This document shows positions 41,371-51,065 of a stretch of 64,000 nucleotides of DNA, one piece after another. Position numbers and translations under genes: made by a program. The notes below the pieces were generated by a model. That model did not search any database, was not told the origin of the DNA, and saw nothing but the letters and a program-made list of their open reading frames with translations. Within the stretch, counting starts at the first letter, position 1, and each line of letters starts with the position of its first letter. The DNA lies in NCBI GenBank assembly GCA_026989335.1, contig JALSJN010000007.1, forward strand, positions 1 to 64,000, given 5' to 3'. The DNA is from Thiotrichaceae bacterium. GTDB lineage: Bacteria; Pseudomonadota; Gammaproteobacteria; Thiotrichales; Thiotrichaceae.

Positions 41371-42276
41371 TTAAGCCTTGCTAAAAACCAGTACTACGAG
41401 GCCTTTATTTTCAGCTTCTTTGAAAACTTTTGGTGTGGGAATACTTCTAGTAAATTTATATCCAGGCGCGAGTTTCTGCATATTATCATGTAGAAACTCA
41501 GCCCCCAGTTCGGGGGCGTTTAAGCATAACAAAAGGGTGCTTGCAGGTGCCATGAACTCATCGAGGCGTTTAAGTATTTTTGGATAATCTCTGATGATAT
41601 TCACGCTACCTTTTTGAAAGGTGGGTGGGTCACAAATTAACAAGTCAAATGGTCCGCGCTTTTTTAAACGTCCGAACGATTTGAATATATTTAGCTTTTC
41701 AAAGTTCACCTGCTTTAATGATTGTTTATTGAGTCGGTGATTTTCTCTGCCAACGGTTAGTGCAGGGCTGCTCATATCAATATTAACAACGGATGTTGCC
41801 CCACCTGCTATAGCGGCAATTGAAAAACCACAGGTGTACGAAAAAAGGTTCAGTACACGTTTATCTTGAGAGTGGTCTCTTACCCATCTACGCCCATTTT
41901 TTATATCTAAAAATAGCCCTGTATTGCGCGACTTTCCAAGTTGAATTTGATAGTTCAAACCTTCTTCATTAATCGTTAGTTGATGAATTTTTTTTCCGCT
42001 GATAATGTCTATTGGCCCAAGCTGCTTATAGCGGTGTTGTAGCTGGATACTTTGGCACTCCGGTAATAATTGCTGGAGTTCGTTCGCTAAATCTTTAATA
42101 TCCGTAGTGTCCTCAGCTTCATATAGTGTAATAAGTATGACGGGTGGTAACCAGTCGATGGTGAGGTGGTGTAAGTTGGGGTAGGCGTGACCCCGCCCAT
42201 GAAACAAGCGTTGTGCTTGTAATAATTGCTGGTTTTGTGGAAGGTTAATAAATTCTAGGGTGCTGAGTAAGGACAC
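41371..42276 (-). CDS. Class I SAM methyltransferase, RlmI-like
   Basis: 301 residues. The C-terminal two thirds is an RlmI/RlmK-type methyltransferase: GLFLDIKNGRRWVRD, SAM motif VLNLFSYTCGFSIAAIAGGA, and the catalytic DPPTFQKGS motif. The N-terminal part lacks the PUA domain of RlmI. Probably methylates rRNA, but the target is not known. Converges with pit. Confidence 0.85.
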   Translation of the reverse strand: MSLLSTLEFINLPQNQQLLQAQRLFHGRGHAYPNLHHLTIDWLPPVILITLYEAEDTTDIKDLANELQQLLPECQSIQLQHRYKQLGPIDIISGKKIHQLTINEEGLNYQIQLGKSRNTGLFLDIKNGRRWVRDHSQDKRVLNLFSYTCGFSIAAIAGGATSVVNIDMSSPALTVGRENHRLNKQSLKQVNFEKLNIFKSFGRLKKRGPFDLLICDPPTFQKGSVNIIRDYPKILKRLDEFMAPASTLLLCLNAPELGAEFLHDNMQKLAPGYKFTRSIPTPKVFKEAENKGLVVLVFSKA

Positions 42277-42354
42277 AGGTTTTATTTGAAAAGAAAAATA
42301 GATTATCTAATGTTATGCTTTTTGCTTCAATGAAAAACGTGAGGCGAAGTACTA

Positions 42355-42567
42355 ATGATTACGGATTCAATATTAAGCTGCCCAGAGTGTGGCGAAGCTC
42401 AGCAAGAACAAATGCCTGAAAATACCTGTCAATTTAGTTATCGCTGCAATGCGTGTAAAGTTGTGATCAAAACCAAGCAAGGTGAGTGCTGTGTTTACTG
42501 TTGCTATGGAGATTACCCTTGTCCACAAGCCCAATTTATTGGGTCATCTTGCTGTAGTCCCGACTAG
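42355..42567 (+). CDS. GDCCVxC-domain cysteine-rich protein
   Basis: 70 residues with twelve cysteines. Pairs are CPEC near the N-terminus and CNAC in the middle; then the family core GECCVYCCYGDYPCPQAQ (the GDCCVxC motif with E for D) and a CCSPD end. Function of the family is unknown; metal or cluster binding is likely from the cysteine pattern. Transcribed away from the methyltransferase gene. Confidence 0.88.
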   Translation: MITDSILSCPECGEAQQEQMPENTCQFSYRCNACKVVIKTKQGECCVYCCYGDYPCPQAQFIGSSCCSPD

Positions 42568-42669
42568 AGATAGCAACGGCATGATTTTGTCGTTTAAATC
42601 TTGGATTGCCGGTAGTGTGGAATAGATAAGCGGTATCGTATAAAAAATAAGCTAATGTCAGAATAAAAA

Positions 42670-42698
42670 TTGTTATTGTCAAAAAAATCACCTATATT
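42670..42698 (+). promoter_or_regulatory. Promoter of the coiled-coil/OmpA gene pair
   Basis: TTGTTA (42670-42675), 17 bp, TATATT (42693-42698). The following leader carries a strong Shine-Dalgarno AAAGGAG (42742-42748) seven bases before the ATG. Confidence 0.6.
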
Positions 42699-42755
42699 TC
42701 AAATACTCAAAATTATAAAAACCAATTTAATTACAACACATAAAGGAGTTCCCCC

Positions 42756-44861
42756 ATGTCTTTTTTTCTCTGTAAGCTTTGGCCTTATTTGGCTGGTGGC
42801 TTAATTGGTTGGCTTCTAGCTGGTTGGTTGGCACGTCGTTTCAAACATGCAGAGCCCCCAGTTGAGCGAATTGTAGAGAAAATTGTTGAAGTGGATAACC
42901 CTAAGCACCTGTCACTGATCAGTAAACTAGAAGGTGAAAATAGTCAGATTTCTGGACTAATGAGTAAGGTGTCGAAATTTGAATCTAGGAAGTCCGACGT
43001 AGTAGAGAAAAGGGTTGAGGTTGATAACCCAAAGCACCTGGCATTAATCAGTCAGTTAGAAAAAGAGAATGCTGAAATCTCCGTTTTGAGATCGAAATTA
43101 TCTGGTTTTGAATCTCAGAAAGCGGATCTTAGGAGGCTAAAAGAAGAGAACTCTCAGATTTCGGCACTTAAATACAATATTAAGAACTTTGAAAGCAAAG
43201 CCGAAAAAGAAGGCGATGAACTCGCTGACCTTCATTCAAAAGCAACACGCTATCGTGCCCAAATAGAAAAGCTGGAAAGTGAAAATAAACACCTTCATGG
43301 TTTACAAGAAAAACTAAACGACTTAGAAGATGACGAGCCAAAACAACTTGCATTAATTAGTCGCCTTGAAAAAGAAAATAAAGAACTTGCTGATTTAAAA
43401 GCCCAAAAAGCTAAGTTTGAAGCACAAGAGGAAAAAATATTAAACTTAGAAGCAAATAGTGCCAAAGCTAAGAACTTGGAAAATGACTTAGCCCGTTTCA
43501 AAAGTGATAATACACAGCACTTATCGTTGATTAGTAAGCTGGAAAATGAAAACAAAGAGCTGGATCTGTTAAAGAAAAAGTTGTCAGACTTTGATGCGCA
43601 AAAAGAAAAGTTAGCTCGTTTAGAAGCTGAAAACGCAAAAATAGCAAACTTAGAAAATAACTTAAATCGTTTTGAAAGCGACAATAAGCAACACCTATCT
43701 TTGATCGGAAAACTTGAACAAGAGAAAACCCATATAGGTAACAAAGTTACTGATTTAGAAGGAGAGGTTTCATTATTAAAACAAGCTCCAAAGCTTGACT
43801 TAGTTGCCGCAAAATCTTCTGGCATAGCAATAAAAGATGAGAATGATTTAACCGCGATAGAGGGAGTAGGGCCTAAAATTGCCGAGCTATTGCAAGATAA
43901 TGGTATTAAGAACTTAGCAGATTTATCTGAAGCGAATACAGGAAAAATTCAAGGGATTTTAACGAAAGGCGGTTCGCAGTTCCAAATGGCAAATCCTGGT
44001 ACTTGGTCTGATCAAGCAACTTTGGCCTGTAATAATCGCTGGTCTGCATTAAAGTCATTGCAAGATGTGCTCGATGGGGGTGTTTATCCGGATAGTTCAA
44101 TAAAATCAAGCGTAAATAAAGGCGTTGTTTCAGTGCCTAAATTAGATTTTGGCGCTGCTAAATCCGCAGGAATTACTGTGAAAAAAGAGGGTGACTTCAC
44201 CGCTATTGAAGGAATAGGTCCTAAAATTAGTGAGCTAATTTATACGGATGGCATTAAAACCTTTAAAGAACTTTCAGAGGTTGAGCCAGCTCGTTTACAG
44301 ACAATCCTAGATAAAGCAGGGCCGCAGTACAAAATGGCTAATCCAGGTACATGGCCAGATCAAGCCCATTTAGTGAGTAATAATCGTTGGGCCGCACTAA
44401 AAGCACTGCAAGATATTCTTGATGGGGGCGTTTATCCTGATAGTTCTAAAACTTTGTCAGGTGAGACAAATGAATCAGCGAAGTTGCAAAAGTTAGAAGC
44501 AGAACTAAAAGGCTATCGCGATAAAGAACAGGCGGCAGCAACTGTGGGTTCTGTTGCTGATGTTGATAAAGCAAAAGCTGCGGGCTTTACGATGCGCCGT
44601 AAAGGGGATCACGATGATTTCACTGTAATCGAAGGAATAGGTCCTAAAATTAATGAGCTAATTCATGCAGAAGGTATTCATACGTTTAGTGATTTGGCTG
44701 CTACGAAAATAACAGTTATTCAAACAATCCTTGATAAGGCGGGGCCTAGCTTTACCTTGGCGAATCCTGAAACATGGTCTGCCCAATCGGATTTAGCAGC
44801 AAAGAATGAGTGGGAAAAATTAATGAAATGGCAGGATGAACTGGACGGAGGTAAGTTATAA
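42756..44861 (+). CDS. Membrane-anchored coiled-coil protein with three helix-hairpin-helix modules
   Basis: 701 residues. A membrane segment (about 8-28) is followed by ARRFKH, so the body should lie in the cytoplasm. Residues about 40-350 are coiled coil with repeated units (NPKHLSLISKLEGEN-like, several times). Then three modules of about 95 residues with a helix-hairpin-helix core, ADxTAIEGxGPKIxELL, at about 363, 478 and 620, each ending in LQDxLDGG. This H3TH-like module occurs in predicted DNA-binding proteins and next to ribosomal or NADH dehydrogenase genes. Function unknown. The stop overlaps the next start (TAATG). Confidence 0.88.
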   Translation: MSFFLCKLWPYLAGGLIGWLLAGWLARRFKHAEPPVERIVEKIVEVDNPKHLSLISKLEGENSQISGLMSKVSKFESRKSDVVEKRVEVDNPKHLALISQLEKENAEISVLRSKLSGFESQKADLRRLKEENSQISALKYNIKNFESKAEKEGDELADLHSKATRYRAQIEKLESENKHLHGLQEKLNDLEDDEPKQLALISRLEKENKELADLKAQKAKFEAQEEKILNLEANSAKAKNLENDLARFKSDNTQHLSLISKLENENKELDLLKKKLSDFDAQKEKLARLEAENAKIANLENNLNRFESDNKQHLSLIGKLEQEKTHIGNKVTDLEGEVSLLKQAPKLDLVAAKSSGIAIKDENDLTAIEGVGPKIAELLQDNGIKNLADLSEANTGKIQGILTKGGSQFQMANPGTWSDQATLACNNRWSALKSLQDVLDGGVYPDSSIKSSVNKGVVSVPKLDFGAAKSAGITVKKEGDFTAIEGIGPKISELIYTDGIKTFKELSEVEPARLQTILDKAGPQYKMANPGTWPDQAHLVSNNRWAALKALQDILDGGVYPDSSKTLSGETNESAKLQKLEAELKGYRDKEQAAATVGSVADVDKAKAAGFTMRRKGDHDDFTVIEGIGPKINELIHAEGIHTFSDLAATKITVIQTILDKAGPSFTLANPETWSAQSDLAAKNEWEKLMKWQDELDGGKL

Positions 44862-46621
44862 TGAATACCAATAATGAACAAAACATCTCACGTCACTGGT
44901 CAGGCTTTCGCTGGGTCTGGTGGCTCATCGCACTTCTTTTAGCCTTCCTGTTATTATTAATGTGGGCGATGGGCTATGGCCCTAATGGTAAGTCTTGTCA
45001 AATACCCGAAAAGGTCAGAACGGTTGAGAAATTAATTGTTGCACCGGATACCGTGGCTCCATTGATAACCTTGAACGATAACCCCGTGGTGAAATTATTT
45101 ACCGGTGAAACGTATCAAGATGCGGGTGCTAAAGCGATCGATGGGATTGATGGTGATTTAGCGGTGACGACGACGGGTTTGGTTGATACTCAAGCTCCGG
45201 GTGAATACGAAATTACTTATTCAGTAACAGACGCGGCAGGTAATTCGGCAACCGAAGTTCGTAAGGTAATTGTTGTGGCTAAAGATACCGAAGCACCTGA
45301 AATAACCTTAGTGAAGGATGAAGTGGTTTATGTGAAGACCGGTGATCTTTATGTGGATGAAGGTGCTGTTGCAACAGATATTCCTGATGGTGAGCTTAGG
45401 GTAATAACCGAAGGCATGGTTGACACTAGCAAAGCAGGCGAGTATGTAGTTACTTATTCTGCGACCGACAAAGCGGGTAACAAAACATCAAAGTCGCGTA
45501 AGGTGATTGTTACTGATCCCGATTCAGAGTCCCCTGTTATTACACTTAATGGAGAGTCTGTCATTCAGTTACTTATCGGTGAAGACTATATCGAGAAAGG
45601 TGCTAAAGCGATTGATAATGTTGATGGTGAACTGAAAGTGATTGATGTAACCGGTGAGGTTAATGCGTCAAAAGCAGGTGAATATCTTATCACCTATCGA
45701 GTTAAAGATGATGCAGGTAATGTTACTGAGTTAGTACGAAAAGTCATTGTAAGTGCGCCAGATAAGGCGGCGCCAAAAGTTACCTTGAATGGCAGTGAAA
45801 CGCTAAACTTAAAAGTAGGGGAAACCTATGAAGAGGATGGAGCCACTGCGGTAGATGTGGTAGACGGTGATGTAAAAGTAGTGGTTGAAGGGTCTGTCGA
45901 TACGACAAAGGTTGGTCAGGCAACGATTAACTATACGGCGAAGGATTCTGCAGGAAACAGCGCTACAGTTACTCGAACTGTAATTGTTACGGCAGCTGAT
46001 GCAGAAGCACCTGAAATAGTATTGAATAGTGCTTCAAGCATACGCTTAACGGTAGGAGATAGTTATAGCGAAGCAGGTGCAACTGCGACGGACAAAGAAG
46101 ATGGTAGTGTAGCTGTTGATGTTAGTGGTAAAGTCGATAGCAATACAGCTGGGAACTATGTGGTTACCTATACTGCTATTGATAAAGCAGGTAATAAAGC
46201 GACTGAAACACGTAAGGTTGAGGTGGTTGAAGCTGAGGTTGAAGCTAAGCCAGCTCCTAGTCCTGCTGAAGAAAAACCAGTGCCTACTTCTGCTACTACA
46301 GAGCTTACTACTTCTAAAGCAAAGGTCTATTTTGAATACGATAAAGCAAATAACCCTAGAGATAATGACGGGTCATTTGCGCAACTGCTGTCTTATATGA
46401 AAGCTAACGATAAGGCAACTGCGACGATTTATGGTTTTCATGACCCCAGTGGTGATCGAAACTATAATCGCGGTCTTGCAAGCCGCCGTGCTGAAACTGT
46501 TTCATTGGTGATGATGGCAGCAGGAATTCAAAGTACGCGGCTTAAAATCAAAAATCCTGTAGAGACTACGGGGACAGGTGAGCCTAGTGAGGCACGTCGA
46601 GTAGAAATAGATATTAAATAG
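44861..46621 (+). CDS. Ig-like repeat protein with OmpA peptidoglycan-binding domain
   Basis: 586 residues. A single membrane segment (about 18-38) with basic residues before it puts the body in the periplasm. Five DUF5011/HYR-like Ig repeats follow (about 65-139, 143-217, 223-297, 303-377, 383-456), each with the DxxxPxITL start, GxxYxExGA and GxYxxTYxxxDxAGN. A Pro-rich linker then leads to an OmpA C-terminal domain (about 485-586) with the peptidoglycan-binding Asp and Arg in GFHDPSGDRNYNRGLASRRAETV (D528, R542/R543). Translationally coupled to the coiled-coil gene. Confidence 0.9.
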   Translation: MNTNNEQNISRHWSGFRWVWWLIALLLAFLLLLMWAMGYGPNGKSCQIPEKVRTVEKLIVAPDTVAPLITLNDNPVVKLFTGETYQDAGAKAIDGIDGDLAVTTTGLVDTQAPGEYEITYSVTDAAGNSATEVRKVIVVAKDTEAPEITLVKDEVVYVKTGDLYVDEGAVATDIPDGELRVITEGMVDTSKAGEYVVTYSATDKAGNKTSKSRKVIVTDPDSESPVITLNGESVIQLLIGEDYIEKGAKAIDNVDGELKVIDVTGEVNASKAGEYLITYRVKDDAGNVTELVRKVIVSAPDKAAPKVTLNGSETLNLKVGETYEEDGATAVDVVDGDVKVVVEGSVDTTKVGQATINYTAKDSAGNSATVTRTVIVTAADAEAPEIVLNSASSIRLTVGDSYSEAGATATDKEDGSVAVDVSGKVDSNTAGNYVVTYTAIDKAGNKATETRKVEVVEAEVEAKPAPSPAEEKPVPTSATTELTTSKAKVYFEYDKANNPRDNDGSFAQLLSYMKANDKATATIYGFHDPSGDRNYNRGLASRRAETVSLVMMAAGIQSTRLKIKNPVETTGTGEPSEARRVEIDIK

Positions 46622-46642
46622 TAGCTTCCAATTTAAGCTATT

Positions 46643-46680
46643 AAAAATAGCAACTCTTTGAGTTGCTATTTTTTTGTCTT
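46643..46680 (+). terminator. Terminator after the OmpA-type gene
   Basis: A perfect 14-bp stem (46643-46656 with 46660-46673), loop TTT, and a run of T to 46675. Ends the two-gene operon. Confidence 0.93.
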
Positions 46681-46847
46681 ATAAGAGACCTAGGTATAAC
46701 TCATGAAGGGATAAAAAAGGCTATCATTTTTCCATCTTCCATCCAAAATTATACGTAGTAGCAAGCAGTGCTATTACGTGTTATTTTGAATAAAGAATGA
46801 ACAATTCTATCTCTTTTTTCTCGTCCAAGTGATGCCGAGGTTTCTAT

Positions 46848-47219
46848 TTACGAAATAAAAAAACCGGCAACAACATTGCGCCCTTCGGCCATAATAATAT
46901 TAAACGTACGGCATGCCGCTTGAGTATCCATGATCTCAAAGCCTGTTTTTTCCTGTGTTAAGCGCCTAAGTATTTCTGCATCAGGAAAGGTTTGTTTGCT
47001 ACCTGTCCCGAGTATGATGACTTCAGGCTTTAAGGCGTAAAAGGAATCAAGGTGTTCTGCTTTCAATTCAGTAAAAATCTTCGGTTTCCAGTCATCAATA
47101 ATGTTCATTGGTGAGAGTAATACCGAGCGTTCAAACAATCGTCCATTGATATAAATGCCCTGCGCATCATAGGCAGTGATTTTATATTGCGCATCATTAT
47201 GATCTTCAGCAAACTTCAT
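46848..47219 (-). CDS. DUF498/Mth938-like protein
   Basis: 123 residues. Small alpha/beta protein of the Mth938/NDUFAF3 family; biochemical role unknown in bacteria. LSPMNIIDDWKP, PEVIILGTGSKQTFP and MDTQAACRTFNIIMAEGRNVVAG are the conserved blocks. It is often found beside hom/thrC in gammaproteobacteria; here it is divergent from hom, with 116 bp between the starts. Confidence 0.9.
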   Translation of the reverse strand: MKFAEDHNDAQYKITAYDAQGIYINGRLFERSVLLSPMNIIDDWKPKIFTELKAEHLDSFYALKPEVIILGTGSKQTFPDAEILRRLTQEKTGFEIMDTQAACRTFNIIMAEGRNVVAGFFIS

Positions 47220-47335
47220 CGTTTTTAACTTATTAGGATTTCAATGCTTTATCATAGTGAATCACGATTGACAGTCAAGGTGTGTGTGTTAATGTTCGGC
47301 GTATTATCATTAATTCGTATATTAGGCGTGTAAAA

Positions 47336-48646
47336 ATGAAACCTGTTAAAGTTGGCTTATTAGGCTTGGGCACTGTGGGCGGTGGTACGGCTACGGTATT
47401 AAAAAGAAATGCAGAAGAAATAGCACGCCGTGCTGGGCGGGGTATAGAAATTGATTTCATTGCAACTTTAGAGCCAGAGCGTGCGGCAGAACTTGGTGTA
47501 AAAGATATTCGTCTTACGAAAGATGCAAATGAAGTCGTTAATGATCCTGATATTGATATTGTTGTTGAATTAATTGGTGGTTACTCACCCGCTAAAGAAT
47601 TGGTTTTACAAGCAATTGAAAATGGTAAGCATGTGGTTACGGCAAATAAAGCATTAATTGCTATTCACGGCGATGAAATATTCGCTAGAGCGCAAGAGAA
47701 GGGTGTAGTGGTAGCCTTTGAAGCAGCTGTTGCTGGTGGTATTCCTATTATCAAAACCTTGCGAGAAGGTTTGGCTGCAAATAGTGTGGAGTGGTTAGCT
47801 GGGATTATTAATGGAACAGGTAACTTTATCCTGAGTGAAATGCGTGAAAAAAGCAGAGATTTTGATGATGTCCTCGCCGAGGCTCAGGCATTAGGCTATG
47901 CAGAAGCTGATCCTACGTTTGATGTGGAGGGCATAGATGCCGCGCATAAATTAAGTATTTTATCATCCATTGCTTTTGGTGTTCCTTTGCAGTTTGATAA
48001 AACTTATACCGAAGGTATTTCCAAAATTACCCAAGAAGATGTTGCTTATGCAGAAGAGCTAGGTTATCGAATCAAACACTTAGGTGTGGCGAGAAGAACC
48101 GATGCAGGTATTGAGCAACGTGTACATCCGACGCTTATTCCTAAGGATCGTTTAATCGCTAACGTTAATGGTGTGATGAATGCTGTTTTGGTAAAAGGTG
48201 ATGCGGTAGGCGCAACTTTGTATTACGGTGCAGGTGCAGGTGATGAGGCAACAGCTTCGGCGGTGATTGCGGATATTATTGATGTGACACGTACCTTGAC
48301 GACAGACCCTGAAAACCGTGTGCCTCATTTAGCATTTCAGCCGAGTGAACTTGCAGATACGCCTATTTTGGGTATGGATTCCGTTGAAACGGCATTCTAC
48401 TTACGCTTGTCTGCGAAAAACGAAGCGGGGGTGCTAGCTGAAGTAACACGTATTTTAGGTGATGAAAATATTAGTATTGAGGCCTTTATTCAAAAAGAAT
48501 CTAAGCAACAAGGTGAAAATGTCGATATTATTTTATTAACACACCGCGTAAACGAAGGTGATATGAATAAGGCATTAGCTCTGATTGAAGGTTTGGCGGT
48601 CATTCAAGGTGATGTTATGCGTATTAGAGTTGAAGCACTGAGTTAA
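47336..48646 (+). CDS. hom: Homoserine dehydrogenase
   Basis: 436 residues from ATG 47336; the open frame upstream to 47282 is not conserved. Reduces aspartate semialdehyde to homoserine. NAD(P) loop GLLGLGTVGGGT, the NKALIA motif, the active segment GIINGTGNFILSEM and YAEADPTFDVEGIDAAHKL. A C-terminal ACT domain (after residue 355) suggests feedback control by threonine. Upstream of thrC, 25 bp away. Confidence 0.97.
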   Translation: MKPVKVGLLGLGTVGGGTATVLKRNAEEIARRAGRGIEIDFIATLEPERAAELGVKDIRLTKDANEVVNDPDIDIVVELIGGYSPAKELVLQAIENGKHVVTANKALIAIHGDEIFARAQEKGVVVAFEAAVAGGIPIIKTLREGLAANSVEWLAGIINGTGNFILSEMREKSRDFDDVLAEAQALGYAEADPTFDVEGIDAAHKLSILSSIAFGVPLQFDKTYTEGISKITQEDVAYAEELGYRIKHLGVARRTDAGIEQRVHPTLIPKDRLIANVNGVMNAVLVKGDAVGATLYYGAGAGDEATASAVIADIIDVTRTLTTDPENRVPHLAFQPSELADTPILGMDSVETAFYLRLSAKNEAGVLAEVTRILGDENISIEAFIQKESKQQGENVDIILLTHRVNEGDMNKALALIEGLAVIQGDVMRIRVEALS

Positions 48647-48671
48647 TATATAGAAACAATTTAGGTCTAAA

Positions 48672-50165
48672 ATGAAATTTACAGAAACACGCGGTAATGA
48701 TGGCGTAAGCCCAAAGTCAGTAAGCTTTTCAGAAGCGATTCTAGGGCCAATGTCCTCGTTTGGTGGAATTTATTCGCCTGAATCATTGCCTAAACTTGGG
48801 CATGATTTTTTAGAAGAGCATCTCAATAAAGACTATAAAACATTAGCACGCAGTATTTTATCCGCCTTTGATATTGATATTAAAGATGCAGTGATTGATG
48901 AAGCTTTGGCTTTGTATGATCAATTTGATGATTGTTCCAATAAAGCTTGCAACCCTGCCCCTTTAGTGAAAGTTAAAGATGATCTCTTTGTCAGTGAGCT
49001 TTGGCATGGGCCTACGCGCGCCTTTAAGGATATGGCATTGCAGCCTTTCGGCAAGGTATTGTCATCATTAGCGCAAGATAAAAATGAAGAATATTTAATC
49101 ATGGCAGCGACCAGTGGTGATACCGGGCCTGCTGCTTTAGATACGTTTAAAAATCGCGAAAATGTACGCGTCGTGTGTTTGTATCCTGATGGTGGTACAT
49201 CCGATGTGCAGCGCCTACAAATGGTTACCGAGGATGCGTCTAACTTAAAAGTTATCGGCATTCATGGTGATTTTGATGATGCGCAAAGTGCACTTAAAAG
49301 CTTATTGGGTTCGGATACTTTTAATGCCAAGTTACAAGAAAAGAATATTTCTCTATCGGCCGCAAACTCAGTGAATTTTGGACGTATTATTTTTCAGTTG
49401 ATGTATCACATACACAGCTATCTTGAACTGGTTCGACAAGATGCCATTAGCTTGGGTGATAAGGTTTATTTGGATGTGCCTAGCGGTAACTTTGGTAATG
49501 CCTTAGGGGGTTACTATGCGATGAAAATGGGTTTGCCGGTTGAAAAAATATTGATCGCATCCAACAATAATAATGTGCTGACCCACTTCATTAACAACGG
49601 CGTGTACGATATTAGCAATGCTTCGGTCATTGCGACAACATCCCCGGCTATGGATATTTTAAAGTCATCCAATGTGGAGCGTATTTTATTTGACTTATTT
49701 GGCACTGAACGTACCAAAGAGTTGATGCAGGCATTGGATTCTGAAAAGAAATATACCCTGACTCAGGGCGAGTTAGCACAAGTCCAAGAGATTTTTATAG
49801 CTGACTTCTGTACCGATGATGAAGGTAAAAAATATATTCAGGAAGCCTTTGATGACGGTTATTTGATGGACCCGCATACCGCTACCTGTTTTAAAGCTTA
49901 TGATACTTGCCGTGATCAGTCTTTAAAAACCATCGTTTACTCTACTGCAGAATGGACAAAGTTTTCTCCCACTATTGCGAATGCATTAACAGGAGAAACA
50001 GGCAGTAGCGACATTGATGCTTTAAAGGCGATTGCAAAGAAAGCAGAAATTGGAATACCTGATTCGATTAATGATTTATTTAGTAAAAAAATCACGCAGA
50101 GTGTGGTGATTAGTAAAGCCAATATTGAAACAGAAATTCTTGCTTTTTTAGATGGTAAATCCTAA
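48672..50165 (+). CDS. thrC: Threonine synthase
   Basis: 497 residues, the longer class. PLP enzyme that makes threonine from O-phosphohomoserine. The N-terminal signature is ETRG; the PLP lysine lies in GPTRAFKDMALQ, and ATSGDTGPAAL binds the cofactor phosphate. thrB is not nearby. The nitrilase gene starts 3 bp downstream. Confidence 0.97.
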   Translation: MKFTETRGNDGVSPKSVSFSEAILGPMSSFGGIYSPESLPKLGHDFLEEHLNKDYKTLARSILSAFDIDIKDAVIDEALALYDQFDDCSNKACNPAPLVKVKDDLFVSELWHGPTRAFKDMALQPFGKVLSSLAQDKNEEYLIMAATSGDTGPAALDTFKNRENVRVVCLYPDGGTSDVQRLQMVTEDASNLKVIGIHGDFDDAQSALKSLLGSDTFNAKLQEKNISLSAANSVNFGRIIFQLMYHIHSYLELVRQDAISLGDKVYLDVPSGNFGNALGGYYAMKMGLPVEKILIASNNNNVLTHFINNGVYDISNASVIATTSPAMDILKSSNVERILFDLFGTERTKELMQALDSEKKYTLTQGELAQVQEIFIADFCTDDEGKKYIQEAFDDGYLMDPHTATCFKAYDTCRDQSLKTIVYSTAEWTKFSPTIANALTGETGSSDIDALKAIAKKAEIGIPDSINDLFSKKITQSVVISKANIETEILAFLDGKS

Positions 50166-50168
50166 CAA

Positions 50169-51017
50169 GTGAGCAAAATAGCCGCCATACAAATGGCATC
50201 AGGCCCGCAAATAAAAGCTAACTTAATGGAGGCTGCTCGCTTAATACGCGAGGCAGCACAAAAGGGCGCGCAATTAGTGGTGTTACCAGAAAGCTTTGCC
50301 TTGATGGCGATACATGAATCAGAAAATATTGAACTTGCCGAACAGCAAGGGCAGGGAATGATTCAAGATGTTATTAAACAATGTGCTATTGATAATAAAG
50401 TTTGGATCGTAGCAGGCTCGATTCCGCTTAAAGTAGAGCCTATCGAAAAAACTGAAGCACAGCGAGCCAGTGCCGCCTCTATCATGTTTAATGATCAGGG
50501 TGAAATCGTCGCACGTTATAATAAAATCCACCTGTTTGATGTAGAGTTAGATTGTGAAAGCTCGGCAGGAAGCAAAGGAAAAAAAGAAATTTATAAGGAA
50601 AGCGATACGTTTCAAGCTGGCGATAAAGTTGTGGTCGTAGATACGCCTTTTGGTAAAATTGGCATGTCTATTTGCTATGACCTACGGTTTCCTTCGCTTT
50701 ATCGAGAAATGGTCAAACAAGGCGCTGAGATTTTTTTGATTCCTTCTGCATTTACTAAAACCACCGGAAAAATTCACTGGGAACCCTTAATCAAAGCACG
50801 CGCTATTGAAAATCAATGTTACGTGGTTGCGCCTGCACAGGGTGGTTACCATGTAAATGGTAGGCGTACTTATGGTCATAGTATGATGGTGGATTATCTA
50901 GGACAGGTACACGGTCTACGCTTAAAAGGTACGGGCATTATTACTATGAATATTGACCTTACTGCACAGAAAAAACTCCGTAAGAGCTTTCCAGTTCTCC
51001 AGCATTTTAAACTATAA
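50169..51017 (+). CDS. Nitrilase-superfamily amidase (NitA/Nit1-like)
   Basis: 282 residues from a GTG start. Catalytic triad E41 (LPESFAL), K119 (YNKIHLFD) and C169 (GMSICYDLRFP) of the C-N hydrolases. The layout fits the omega-amidase or deaminated-glutathione amidase branch. The start overlaps nothing but lies 3 bp after thrC, and tldD follows 48 bp later; this grouping of nitrilase with tldD is common in gammaproteobacteria. Confidence 0.93.
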   Translation: MSKIAAIQMASGPQIKANLMEAARLIREAAQKGAQLVVLPESFALMAIHESENIELAEQQGQGMIQDVIKQCAIDNKVWIVAGSIPLKVEPIEKTEAQRASAASIMFNDQGEIVARYNKIHLFDVELDCESSAGSKGKKEIYKESDTFQAGDKVVVVDTPFGKIGMSICYDLRFPSLYREMVKQGAEIFLIPSAFTKTTGKIHWEPLIKARAIENQCYVVAPAQGGYHVNGRRTYGHSMMVDYLGQVHGLRLKGTGIITMNIDLTAQKKLRKSFPVLQHFKL

Positions 51018-51065
51018 CCACAGAGCGATTAGTTATATCCTCCATCAACTGAGTCACATCACACA

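Noticed and set aside
43295..43825. A 176-codon open frame on the minus strand opposite the coiled-coil gene
   Set aside because: It is Ser/Phe-rich and lies fully inside the coiled-coil coding region; the repetitive heptad codons on the other strand create it.
46116..46400. A 94-codon frame in the OmpA-type gene in another phase
   Set aside because: It is leucine-rich because of the Glu/Ala/Pro codons of the real gene and has no start signal.
47268..47307. TTGACA (47268-47273) as a hom promoter
   Set aside because: The -10 at proper distance is poor (TAATGT) and the better TATTAT at 47302 is 28 bp away; possible but not firm.
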